Origin: Sulfuricurvum sp. IAE1
GTDB lineage: Bacteria; Campylobacterota; Campylobacteria; Campylobacterales; Sulfurimonadaceae
Assembly: GCF_004347735.1 (NCBI RefSeq)
Contig: NZ_SLTI01000023.1
Location: forward strand, 62,001 to 126,000
Direction: 5' to 3'
Length of the DNA stretch: 64,000 nt
Program-made: the position numbers and the translations under genes
Notes under the pieces: generated by a model
The model's input: only the letters and a program-made list of their open reading frames with translations
Told to the model about the DNA's origin: nothing
Database searches by the model: none
In this document: positions 28,210 to 36,299 of the stretch, in pieces
How the letters are laid out: each line of letters opens with the position of its first letter
How positions within the stretch are numbered: the first letter of the stretch is position 1

Positions 28210-28874
28210 AAAACGTCCTTATCCTCTGCACCGGCAACAGCTGCCGCTCCATCATGGCCGAAGCGCTCATCAACGCCAAAATGGGAGATCGTTACCGTGC
28301 CTACAGTTCCGGCGTTCGCGCCAGCGGCCGAGTCAATCCCAACGCCCAAAAGCTCCTCACCGAAAAAGGGATCTGGCGAGACGAATACCATTCCAAAACC
28401 CTTGACACGATGATGGGTAAAGAATACGATCTAATCGTCACCGTTTGCGACCATGCCCACGAAACATGCCCGATGTTCCCCCGTCCCGTACCGAAAATCC
28501 ACGTCGGTTTCGAAGACCCCGACGGAAAAGGCTACGAAGCGTTCGAAGAGACCTACCGAGAGATCGAATCGTCCCTTTTGCCCGCAATCGACGGGTTTTT
28601 CAACCCAATCGAAAAGGCCGTCTCCGCTACCGCTGAGGGAGTCAAAATCAACTTTACGGGAGGCATTGCCAAAAACACCGTCTTTACAATGGTCCAGAAC
28701 TGCCAGAACGGCCAATGCGATTGTATGAGCGACGAAACGAAAGCGAAAATCGCCTCGATGGAAGTAGGCGGAGAAGACGGAAACGTCGAGTTGACACTCG
28801 GCGGGCAAATCACCAAAGAAGAAGTCGAAGCCGCGCTGGCAAAATCGAAAGTGCTCCCCGGATGCGGGTGCTGA
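28206..28874 (+). CDS. arsC: Arsenate reductase (LMW-phosphatase type) with a Cys-rich C-terminal domain
   Basis: 222 aa. Residues 1-135 are a thioredoxin-coupled ArsC: the P-loop CTGNSCR (Cys8, Cys13, Arg14) and the redox pair in VCDHAHETC (Cys81, Cys88). It reduces As(V) to As(III) for export. After residue 140 comes a second domain of about 80 residues, not part of standard ArsC. It has KINFTGGIAKNTVFTMVQNC, then a Cys cluster (Cys166, 171, 173), a helix (TKEEVEAALAKS) and a CGC end (Cys220, 222). The frame can be extended upstream across arsR, but the ATG at 28206 overlapping arsR gives the canonical N terminus. Confidence 0.93.
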   Translation: MKNVLILCTGNSCRSIMAEALINAKMGDRYRAYSSGVRASGRVNPNAQKLLTEKGIWRDEYHSKTLDTMMGKEYDLIVTVCDHAHETCPMFPRPVPKIHVGFEDPDGKGYEAFEETYREIESSLLPAIDGFFNPIEKAVSATAEGVKINFTGGIAKNTVFTMVQNCQNGQCDCMSDETKAKIASMEVGGEDGNVELTLGGQITKEEVEAALAKSKVLPGCGC

Positions 28875-28878
28875 TCGG

Positions 28879-30105
28879 ATGAGTCATCCGGTAAACGATC
28901 ACGAACAGATCATTAAACCGAATCCGCTCAATAAAAACATCGTCGGCCTCGGGGCCAACAGCTTTTTTACCGATTTTTCGACCGAGATGATCCTGCCGTT
29001 GCTGCCCATCTTTCTGGAGCGGTTCCTGCACGCGACGAAAACGCAGATCGGCCTGATCGAAGGGCTGGCGGAGCTCTCCGTCGCCCTCCTTATCGCCCTA
29101 TCGGGGTTCTACTCCGACCGCCTCGGGCGGCGCAAGGGGATCGTCGTCTTCGGATACGGCCTTTCCAATCTGATCAAACCCCTTGCTTTCTTCGCCCAGA
29201 GCGCGGGGATGGTCGCCATGATCCGGATCGGCGACCGTCTGGCCAAAGGGATCCGTGTCGCTCCCCGTGACGCGCTGATCAGCGCCTCGACCCCCAACGG
29301 CACGAGCGGTTTTGTGTTCGGTTTTCACAAAATGATGGACGGTGCGGGGGCGCTGGCGGGTTCTTTGGCCACTTTCGCCCTGCTCTGGGCGCTGGGAGAG
29401 AGCGAAGAGACGTTTCGCACGATCTTTGCCCTCAGCCTCATTCCGGGGCTTATCTCGATGGCGATTTTAGTGTTCGTCATCACCGATGCCCCCTTCACCC
29501 CCTCACCCGCCAAACAATTTCGTCCCGATGCCCTGCCCGCAGCGTTTTACACCCTTGTCTTTTTCCAGACCCTTTTTTCCCTCTTTGCGATGAACTATTC
29601 GTTCATGATCCTCAAGGCGGGCGACAACGGCGTCGCGCTGGCGATGATACCGCTTGCCTACGCCCTCTACAACCTCACCCAGGCGTTTTTCGCGATCCCC
29701 ATCGGCCGTCTGGCCGACCGCTTCGGCAAAGCGACGCTTCTGGCCTTTGTCTATCTCGCATTCGGTCTGGGAGCGATCGCGATGGCTTGGGGAGGAGTGT
29801 GGGGAGCGTGGATCGGATTCGGCATATATGGTTTTTTTGCCGGAGGGTTCAACGCGCTGGCCAAGGCGATCATCTCCGACACGGCGCCGCAGGAGCTCAA
29901 AGCGACGGCATACGGCGTCTATTACACTTCGGTCGGACTGGCTACGCTCGCGTCGCTCGTGATGGCGGGATGGCTGTGGGATCGTTTCGGCAGCACGGTC
30001 CCCTTTTGGGTCGCGGGGATCTCCGCGGCAGTGCTTGCCGCGATTTTATACGCGTGTCGCAAACGTTTTATCCTCGCCGATCAGCGAAATAATGTCCCCT
30101 CATAG
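28879..30105 (+). CDS. MFS transporter of the arsenic operon
   Basis: A 408-residue, 12-helix major facilitator. The family marks are SGFYSDRLGRRKG (loop 2-3 motif A) and IRIGDRLAKGIRVAPRDALI, found in a common but uncharacterised group of bacterial MFS proteins, plus PIGRLADRFGKATLL in the second half. It follows arsC by 4 bases, so it probably takes part in arsenic or linked metabolite export. It does not look like ArsJ. The 3' end overlaps the convergent cytochrome gene by 25 bases. Confidence 0.85.
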   Translation: MSHPVNDHEQIIKPNPLNKNIVGLGANSFFTDFSTEMILPLLPIFLERFLHATKTQIGLIEGLAELSVALLIALSGFYSDRLGRRKGIVVFGYGLSNLIKPLAFFAQSAGMVAMIRIGDRLAKGIRVAPRDALISASTPNGTSGFVFGFHKMMDGAGALAGSLATFALLWALGESEETFRTIFALSLIPGLISMAILVFVITDAPFTPSPAKQFRPDALPAAFYTLVFFQTLFSLFAMNYSFMILKAGDNGVALAMIPLAYALYNLTQAFFAIPIGRLADRFGKATLLAFVYLAFGLGAIAMAWGGVWGAWIGFGIYGFFAGGFNALAKAIISDTAPQELKATAYGVYYTSVGLATLASLVMAGWLWDRFGSTVPFWVAGISAAVLAAILYACRKRFILADQRNNVPS

Positions 30106-30488
30106 CGGTCATACACCCATTCGGCAACGGCCTGACGCTCTTTTTCGGAGAGTTTCCCCTTCAATGAGGGCATGATCCCGAATTTCTCGATCGCCATCGG
30201 ATGGCACATGCTGTACTGTATATCAGGGTTTTCGATGTAGTCCTTGACGAACGCGATAATGACGCGGCGTTTAACGTCATTGTCCTCATCTGAAATGATC
30301 ACGTTTTCTTTTAATCGATGCGATACTTCGACCATCGGAGGGGCTTTGAGGGTGTGAAGGGTGCGGATCACCTCTTGTTTTTCCATCATCTCGACGTGGC
30401 AGGAGGCACAATGTTTCTGATACACGGCGTATCCCTCCGCTCCCCACGCGTAGAGGGCCGAAACGGCGAGCAATGACGCTATTTTCAT
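30081..30488 (-). CDS. Small periplasmic c-type cytochrome
   Basis: A 135-residue protein with a signal peptide (MKIASLLAVSALYAWGAEG) and one haem-binding CASCH (about residues 28-32), the monohaem cytochrome c pattern. A later MPSLKGKLSEKERQAVAEWVYDRY closely resembles the C-terminal helix of class I cytochromes c; the methionine there is a candidate haem ligand. The middle (about 40-100) is longer than in classic small cytochromes and contains an odd MCHPM. Its redox partner is unknown. Confidence 0.85.
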   Translation of the reverse strand: MKIASLLAVSALYAWGAEGYAVYQKHCASCHVEMMEKQEVIRTLHTLKAPPMVEVSHRLKENVIISDEDNDVKRRVIIAFVKDYIENPDIQYSMCHPMAIEKFGIMPSLKGKLSEKERQAVAEWVYDRYEGTLFR

Positions 30489-30547
30489 TCAGTTCCTTTT
30501 TTGAGAGGGATGATAGCGGCTTTGGAGAAAAGAGGAATTGACGAAAA

Positions 30548-32041
30548 TCAATGCCCTCCCATCACCTTCTCGATTTCGGCGGGTTTGTCGTGGATGCCGA
30601 AGCGGTCAATGATCGTCTTGGTCGCTTCGTTCTGACCGACCACCTCGACCTCTTTGCCCATCTTGCGGAGCTTGATAACGGCCTTGTCGAGGGCATGAAC
30701 GGCCGAAATGTCCCAGAAGTGGGCGCGCGTGACGTCGATGATGACGTGTCTGACATCTTCGCGGTAATCGAATGCGTCGGCGAAGCGGTCGGCCGAGTTG
30801 AAAAACACCTGCCCGACGAACTTGTAGACACGGGTGGAGCTCGTCTCTTCGAACGATTTTTCCCAGTAGAGGAAATGGCTGATCTTGTTCGCAAAAAAGA
30901 GCGACGCCAGCAGCACCCCGGTAAATACCCCCAGCGCGAGGTTGTGGGTCCAGACGACGACGATGACGGTCGAGAGCATCACGACGTTCGTGGAGAGCGG
31001 AAGCGTTTTCAGCCCTTTAATCGAGGCCCAGTTGAACGTCCCGATGGAGACCATGATCATCACCGCCACCAGCGCCGCCATCGGGATGATGGAGATCAAA
31101 TCGGACATAAAGACGACCATGACGAGCAGCAGTACCCCGGCGACGAGGGTCGAGAGGCGGCCCCGGCCGCCCGATTTGATGTTGATGACCGACTGGCCGA
31201 TCATCGCGCATCCCGCCATCCCGCCGACGCACCCGCTGGCGATGTTGGCGATCCCCTGCCCTTTGGCCTCGCGGTTTTTGTCGCTGTCGGTGTCGGTCAT
31301 GTCATCGACGATCGTCGCCGTCATGAACGATTCGAGCAGCCCCACTGCCGCCAGCGCCGCAGAATAGGGAAAAATGATCGCGAGGGTCTCAAAGTTCAGC
31401 GGCACTTCGGGCCATAGAAAGATCGGCAGCGTATCGGGGAGCTGCCCCATGTCCCCGACGGTGCGCACGTCGATCCCCATATACACGACAACGGCGGTGA
31501 GGACGACGATCGTGACCAGCGGCGAGGGGATCAGCTGCCCCAGTTTTGGGACGTAGGGGAAGAGGTAGATGATCGCCAGCCCCACCACGGTGAGGGCATA
31601 GACGTGCCACGTGACGTTGGTCAGTTCAGGAAGCTGCGCCATGAAGATCAAAATCGCCAGCGCGTTCACAAAGCCTATCACGACGGTGCGGGAGACGAAG
31701 CTCATCAGCACTCCCAGCTTCAGGTACCCCGCAAGGATCTGCAACACCCCGGTGAGGATCGTCGCGGCCAGCAGATATTGCAGGCCGTGCTCCTTGACCA
31801 GCGTCATCATGAGCAGGGCCATCGCCCCTGTCGCCGCCGAGATCATCCCGGCGCGTCCGCCGACGAACGCGATCACCGTCGCGATACAAAACGAGGCGTA
31901 AAGCCCCACCTTCGGATCGACCCCGGCGATGATCGAAAAGGCGATCGATTCGGGGATGAGCGCCAGCGCGACGACGATACCGGCGAGGATATCGGCACGG
32001 ATATTGCCGAACCACTCCTGCCTCGGGGATAGCAATAACAT
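30548..32041 (-). CDS. SulP-family anion transporter with STAS domain (first copy)
   Basis: A 497-residue SLC26/SulP transporter starting [21 protein letters not shown], where AAGGAG stands 6-7 bases before the ATG (a longer frame upstream lacks a site). The membrane core has the SulP marks [16 protein letters not shown] and [20 protein letters not shown]. The C-terminal STAS domain runs from about residue 390 ([20 protein letters not shown]). Substrates in the family are sulfate, bicarbonate or C4-dicarboxylates; bicarbonate uptake would suit an autotroph, but this cannot be read from sequence. Confidence 0.88.
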   Translation of the reverse strand: MLLLSPRQEWFGNIRADILAGIVVALALIPESIAFSIIAGVDPKVGLYASFCIATVIAFVGGRAGMISAATGAMALLMMTLVKEHGLQYLLAATILTGVLQILAGYLKLGVLMSFVSRTVVIGFVNALAILIFMAQLPELTNVTWHVYALTVVGLAIIYLFPYVPKLGQLIPSPLVTIVVLTAVVVYMGIDVRTVGDMGQLPDTLPIFLWPEVPLNFETLAIIFPYSAALAAVGLLESFMTATIVDDMTDTDSDKNREAKGQGIANIASGCVGGMAGCAMIGQSVINIKSGGRGRLSTLVAGVLLLVMVVFMSDLISIIPMAALVAVMIMVSIGTFNWASIKGLKTLPLSTNVVMLSTVIVVVWTHNLALGVFTGVLLASLFFANKISHFLYWEKSFEETSSTRVYKFVGQVFFNSADRFADAFDYREDVRHVIIDVTRAHFWDISAVHALDKAVIKLRKMGKEVEVVGQNEATKTIIDRFGIHDKPAEIEKVMGGH

Positions 32042-32230
32042 GAAAACTCCTTGATGGCATGCACGCGAAAACATCTCCCGATTTGGACAAGCCCGAACGA
32101 AAAGCAAGAAATTCGCAGTGGAGGAGAACGGGAAGAGTTTTGCGGAAAAATATCGCGAATTGTAATACACTGCCGGTTAAGCAGAGGTTAATTACCCGAT
32201 GCACTCATGTAACCATCAGCCCCCAGGTGC

Positions 32231-32236
32231 TACAAT
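32231..32236 (+). promoter_or_regulatory. -10 element close to the mnmH start codon
   Basis: TACAAT ends 8 bases before the mnmH ATG, with no ribosome site between. Transcription would begin at or within 2 bases of the start codon, giving a leaderless or near-leaderless mRNA. Confidence 0.45.
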
Positions 32237-32244
32237 TGCGCATC

Positions 32245-33258
32245 ATGCAAACCATACCGATTGAAACTTTCCTGGATACGCTCCATACCTACGATCTCGT
32301 CATCGATGCCCGAAGCCCGCGCGAATACGAAGAGTCCCATATCCCCGGCGCCCGAAACTTCTATGCACTCAACGATGAAGAGCACCGTATCGTCGGGACC
32401 CTGTACAAACAGGTTTCCCCTTTCGAAGCACGGGTACAGGGGGCCTCGTACGTCTGCGTCAATGCGTCCAACCATATCAAAGCGCTTTACCCCGCCTTCA
32501 CCCCGAATTCCAAGATCGCGATCTATTGCGCCCGCGGAGGGATGCGCTCTTCTTCTCTCTCGACCATTTTTTCGAGTATCGGCTACCGGATCGACCGTAT
32601 CCATGGCGGTTACAAGCAATACCGCCGGTACGTCGTCGACTATCTCGACTCCCTACCCTCCATCCGTTTCATCACCCTCTCGGGACATACGGGATGCGGA
32701 AAAAGCGAACTGCTCGAACACCTCGACAATGTCCTTGATCTCGAAAAAATGGCCAACCATTACGGCTCCGTTTTCGGTGACGTCGGGGGCCTCCAGCCGA
32801 GCCAAAAAGAGTTTCAAAACCGCATCGTACACGGCTACCGCGCCCTCGATCCCCGCCGACGCGCTTTTGTCGAGTCCGAAAGCAAACGGATCGGACGGCT
32901 TACCCTCTCTGCCGCCATACACGATCAGATGATGCAGGGATTCCGCGTTGAAATCACCGCTCCGCTCGAACAGCGCGTGTCGCGGATTATACGGATGTAT
33001 GACCGGATGGACGGGGCTTTTTTTAGCGAGCGGATGGAGCGGATCTCTCCGTACATCAGTCGCGAGGACAAAACAGCCGCACTGTGCGCCTTCGACAACG
33101 GTGATCTTGAGCATGTCGCCGAAATCCTTTTGGTGCAGTATTACGATAAAGTTTACAAAAGATCGCACACGCCCGATCTCACACTTCACAACGACGATCC
33201 GGCGCAGACCGCCGCAACTCTTGCGGAGCTGCAGCGCGAACTGGAGAAGCACCCATGA
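32245..33258 (+). CDS. mnmH: tRNA 2-selenouridine synthase (MnmH/SelU)
   Basis: A 337-residue enzyme that replaces sulfur by selenium in 2-thiouridine at the wobble base of tRNAs for Lys, Glu and Gln, using selenophosphate. Residues 1-130 are a rhodanese domain with catalytic Cys in IAIYCARGGMRSS. The rest is a P-loop domain, SGHTGCGKSELLEHL, that binds the geranylated intermediate's substrate side. The frame is open further upstream, but this ATG gives the family N terminus (IPIETFLDTLHTYDLVIDAR). It overlaps selD by 4 bases, coupling supply and use of selenophosphate. Confidence 0.93.
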   Translation: MQTIPIETFLDTLHTYDLVIDARSPREYEESHIPGARNFYALNDEEHRIVGTLYKQVSPFEARVQGASYVCVNASNHIKALYPAFTPNSKIAIYCARGGMRSSSLSTIFSSIGYRIDRIHGGYKQYRRYVVDYLDSLPSIRFITLSGHTGCGKSELLEHLDNVLDLEKMANHYGSVFGDVGGLQPSQKEFQNRIVHGYRALDPRRRAFVESESKRIGRLTLSAAIHDQMMQGFRVEITAPLEQRVSRIIRMYDRMDGAFFSERMERISPYISREDKTAALCAFDNGDLEHVAEILLVQYYDKVYKRSHTPDLTLHNDDPAQTAATLAELQRELEKHP

Positions 33259-34292
33259 TGAACACCGACGCCAAACTGACCAAATTCGTCCGCGCCTCGG
33301 GATGTGCCGCCAAACTCTCCCCCGGTTCACTGGGCGACGTCACCTGTCGTCTCGTGTCGTTTCACAAAGACCTTATTGTGGGTTTCGAAGGAAACGAAGA
33401 TGCGGGGGTCTTCCGTATCGACGATACAAACGCGATAGTGCAGACGCTTGATTTCATCACCCCCGTCGTCGACGATCCCTTTATCTACGGGCAGATCGCG
33501 GCGGCAAACTCTCTCAGCGACGTTTTTGCGATGGGGGGCGATCCCAAAACGGCTCTCAACATCGTCGGATTCGACGGCAAGAACCACACGACCGAAATCC
33601 TGACCGAGATCCTGCGCGGCGGCCAGAGCAAGGTCGCCGAATGCGGCGCGGTCATCGTCGGAGGGCATACGATCGAAACCCCTGAAATGATCTACGGCCT
33701 CTCGTGCACGGGGTTCGTCCACCCGCAGAAGATCCTGCGCAACAATGCCGCCCGCGAAGGGGATATGATCGTCCTGACCAAGCCGCTGGGGGTGGGAATC
33801 CTCGTCACCGCGATCAAAGCCGATCTGTTGGACGCTCCGACGATGATGAAGGTGGCCGAATCGATGCGCACCCTCAACTACAAAGCGTCCCTGATCGCCC
33901 GCGAGTTCGACGCGCACGCCTGCACCGACGTGACGGGTTTCGGCTTCCTGGGCCACCTGTACGAGATGTGCACCCCCTCGACCTCGATCGAGGTCGAGGG
34001 TTCCTCCGTCCCCTTTTTCCCAGTGGCGCTTTCGATGGCCTCGATGGGAATCATCCCCGCCGGAAGCTATGCGAACCGGGAGTACCTGCACGGAAAAGTC
34101 CGCTTTACGCACGACATCGGCAGCGATCTGGAAATGGTCCTTTTCGATGCCCAGACCTCCGGGGGACTGCTGATCGCCGCTTCCCCTGAAAACGCCCGCA
34201 GGATTGAGGAACGGTGCCGTAACGAGGGGATGAGCGCCGCCATCGTGGCACAGGTCGTTGCCAAACGCGATGCCGATATTTTTGTAGGATAG
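33255..34292 (+). CDS. selD: Selenide, water dikinase (selenophosphate synthetase)
   Basis: A 345-residue enzyme making selenophosphate from selenide and ATP. Near the N terminus ASGCAAKLSPGSL corresponds to the E. coli GC-GC-K motif. The essential first Cys and the Lys are kept, while the second, non-essential Cys is Ala. ATP/Mg-binding parts include GFEGNEDAGVFRIDD, FAMGGDPKTALNIVGF, VGGHTIETPEMIYGL and DVTGFGFLGHL. No SelA, SelB or selenocysteine tRNA is seen in the window, so the visible use of selenium is tRNA modification. Confidence 0.95.
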   Translation: MMNTDAKLTKFVRASGCAAKLSPGSLGDVTCRLVSFHKDLIVGFEGNEDAGVFRIDDTNAIVQTLDFITPVVDDPFIYGQIAAANSLSDVFAMGGDPKTALNIVGFDGKNHTTEILTEILRGGQSKVAECGAVIVGGHTIETPEMIYGLSCTGFVHPQKILRNNAAREGDMIVLTKPLGVGILVTAIKADLLDAPTMMKVAESMRTLNYKASLIAREFDAHACTDVTGFGFLGHLYEMCTPSTSIEVEGSSVPFFPVALSMASMGIIPAGSYANREYLHGKVRFTHDIGSDLEMVLFDAQTSGGLLIAASPENARRIEERCRNEGMSAAIVAQVVAKRDADIFVG

Positions 34293-34295
34293 CCC

Positions 34296-35378
34296 ATGAC
34301 CCGACGCACTTTCATCACACATACAGCAACCATCGGCGCTTTAGGGTTCCTTCCCGCGCACGCGGAAGAACCGGCCGTTCCCTCTGCGAAATACGCCCTC
34401 TACGACATCACCTGGCGATTCGATCTTTCGCACCACGCCGGCCAAACGTCCCTGTGGATTCCGCTTCCTTCCGATATCGAGGGGTTCCAGCACGTTGTCA
34501 AACTGGGCTGGAACAGCGATGCGTCCGAGTGTTTCGAAACCGACCGAAACCGTGACGGCGCAAGAACCCTCTATGCCCTCTGGGAGAAAAGCGCCGTCGC
34601 CAAAACCCTCAATCTCCGCTTCACCGTCGCGCTGCGCGACCGCCGCTGCGACTTTCGCCCCCGGCGAATCTGCTCCGAAGCCATAAAGGAGGCCCAAGCC
34701 TTCTTGGCCCCTTCGGCGCACCTCCCCACCGACGGTGCCGTCGCCCGCGTTGCCGCCGCCATCGTCGCGCGTGAAAAAGAGCCCCTCACAAAAGCCCGCC
34801 GCATCTACGACTGGATCGTGGCAAACAGCTACCGCGACGAAAGCGTCATGGGATGCGGCATCGGAAGCCCCAACGCGATGCTCGCCGCACTCGAAAAAGA
34901 GGGGCGGATGGGGGGCAAATGCCTGGACATGTCGGCGCTGTGCGTCGCGCTGATGCGCGCTTCGGGGGTCCCCGCCCGCGAGGTGACCGGAGTCCGCGTG
35001 GGCCCTTCGCGTTTTTCAAGCGCATTCGGCGCGGGGGAGGAAATCACGAAGGCCCAACACTGCAAGGTGGAGTTTTTCACCCCGCAGCACGGCTGGATCC
35101 CCTGCGACCCCGCCGACATCACCAAACTCGTCCTCAAAGAGGGGATAGAAAAAACCTCTCCCCGTGCGCGTGAACTCACGGATCTCTTTTTCGGTTTCTG
35201 GGAAAACAATTGGATGGCGTTCAACCACGCCCGGGATTTCGACCTCTATCCCGCCAACGCACAGGGGGTCCTCGATACGTTCGGCTACCCCTACGGCGAG
35301 GTTGAGGGGGAATACCTCGATCCGTTCGGTCCCGCCTCGTACCGCTACGCAATCCGCTCGACCAAAGGGACCCTGTGA
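34296..35378 (+). CDS. Exported (Tat-type) transglutaminase-like protein
   Basis: 360 aa. The N terminus MTRRTFITHTATIGALGFLP is a twin-arginine-like signal, so export to the periplasm is likely. A transglutaminase/protease-like core carries the Cys-His-Asp triad in GGKCLDMSALCVAL, KAQHCKVEFF and WIPCDPADITK. The N-terminal 130 residues form a beta-rich domain starting YDITWRFDLSHHAG. Family members include peptidases and amide-bond enzymes; the substrate is unknown. It starts 3 bases after selD and is overlapped by the next gene, inside the selenium-linked operon. Confidence 0.85.
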   Translation: MTRRTFITHTATIGALGFLPAHAEEPAVPSAKYALYDITWRFDLSHHAGQTSLWIPLPSDIEGFQHVVKLGWNSDASECFETDRNRDGARTLYALWEKSAVAKTLNLRFTVALRDRRCDFRPRRICSEAIKEAQAFLAPSAHLPTDGAVARVAAAIVAREKEPLTKARRIYDWIVANSYRDESVMGCGIGSPNAMLAALEKEGRMGGKCLDMSALCVALMRASGVPAREVTGVRVGPSRFSSAFGAGEEITKAQHCKVEFFTPQHGWIPCDPADITKLVLKEGIEKTSPRARELTDLFFGFWENNWMAFNHARDFDLYPANAQGVLDTFGYPYGEVEGEYLDPFGPASYRYAIRSTKGTL

Positions 35379-35986
35379 TTCTCGATTGCCGCGACATGGA
35401 GTGCCCCCGCCCGGTGCTGGCGACGAAAAAGGCACTCGATTCCCTCCCGGACGATGCGACGCTGATCGTGGAGGTCAATACCCTCTCGGGACGCGAAAAC
35501 TGCAAGCGGTTCGCCCTCTCCCAACACTGCAGCTATAGCGAAGAGCAACTACCCGACGGTGCGACGCGCCTCGTCATCGTCAAAGGGAAAGGCTATGTTT
35601 CCGGCCCCGACGTCGATAACCCGGTAGAAGCGATGATCGTGCGGGAACGCCAAAATTCGGTCCTCGTGTTATCGGGCGCTTTCGCCGCCGCATTGCTCTC
35701 GGCCTCGTGCTGCCTCGTTCCGACCCTGTTCGTCCTCTTCGGCGTCTCCTTCGCGGGGGTTGTCAACGTCGCCGTACTCGAGCCGTACCGATGGATTTTC
35801 ACCCTGTCGGCACTGGGGATGCTCTCGTTTGGCTTTTACCGTATGGTGATCCGCAAGCAGATCGAATGCGACTGCGAGCCCAGCGCCGCATCCAAAGTCC
35901 TGAAAGGGCTTTTTTGGGTGTTGTTCCTCCTCACTGTGGCCGTATTGTTCTATCCCTACTACGAAGGATGGATATGGCAAGAATAA
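35375..35986 (+). CDS. TusA-MerT fusion: sulfurtransferase-like domain joined to a mercuric-transporter-like membrane domain
   Basis: 203 aa from a GTG that overlaps the previous stop. Residues 1-75 are a TusA/YedF/SirA fold with active-site CPRP (Cys10) and the NTLSGRENCKRFALSQ segment. Residues 95-200 are MerT-like: helix 1 with the vicinal pair Cys112-Cys113 (SASCCLVP), helix 2 with VLEPYRWIFTLSALGML, a cytoplasmic loop with Cys165 and Cys167 (ECDCE), and helix 3. MerT normally passes Hg(II) from MerP inward; TusA/YedF proteins move sulfur, or are linked to selenium. The fusion beside selD suggests import of a thiophilic element to an intracellular Cys carrier. Confidence 0.88.
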   Translation: MILDCRDMECPRPVLATKKALDSLPDDATLIVEVNTLSGRENCKRFALSQHCSYSEEQLPDGATRLVIVKGKGYVSGPDVDNPVEAMIVRERQNSVLVLSGAFAAALLSASCCLVPTLFVLFGVSFAGVVNVAVLEPYRWIFTLSALGMLSFGFYRMVIRKQIECDCEPSAASKVLKGLFWVLFLLTVAVLFYPYYEGWIWQE

Positions 35987-36240
35987 TCCTCGTACTCTCC
36001 CTCTGCGCCGTTTTCCTCCAGGCGCGCGAATGGACGCTGCGGATCGGGGGGATGCACTGCATCGCCTGCACCCTTGCGGTCAAAAAGGCACTGATGGAGG
36101 TCCCCGGAGTCCGAAACGCCAAAGTCACGTTCAAAAACGAAACCGCCCTTGTCGACACCGATGAGAGCGTCACTCTCAATGCAATGCAAACCGCCGTGGC
36201 CCGAACCGGGTACGCCATCACCTCCGCCGTTTCGAAATAG
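35974..36240 (+). CDS. MerP-like periplasmic HMA protein
   Basis: 88 aa. A signal peptide (MARIILVLSLCAVFLQA) is followed by one HMA domain with GMHCIAC (Cys29, Cys32), then VKKALMEVPGVRNAKVTF, the classic betaalphabeta pattern of MerP. In mer systems MerP binds Hg(II) in the periplasm and passes it to the paired Cys of MerT. Here it overlaps the end of the TusA-MerT gene by 13 bases, with AAGGA upstream. No merR, merA or merB is nearby, which argues against simple mercury resistance. Confidence 0.88.
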   Translation: MARIILVLSLCAVFLQAREWTLRIGGMHCIACTLAVKKALMEVPGVRNAKVTFKNETALVDTDESVTLNAMQTAVARTGYAITSAVSK

Positions 36241-36299
36241 CGTTTCGGCGCAAAAAGTGCTACACTACCCCCATCGTTTTTCCCAAGGACCATTTTTTC

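Noticed and set aside
27837-28874. 345-aa version of arsC starting upstream of arsR
   Set aside because: The first 123 codons are another frame of arsR. The canonical ArsC N terminus begins at 28206 with the ATGA overlap.
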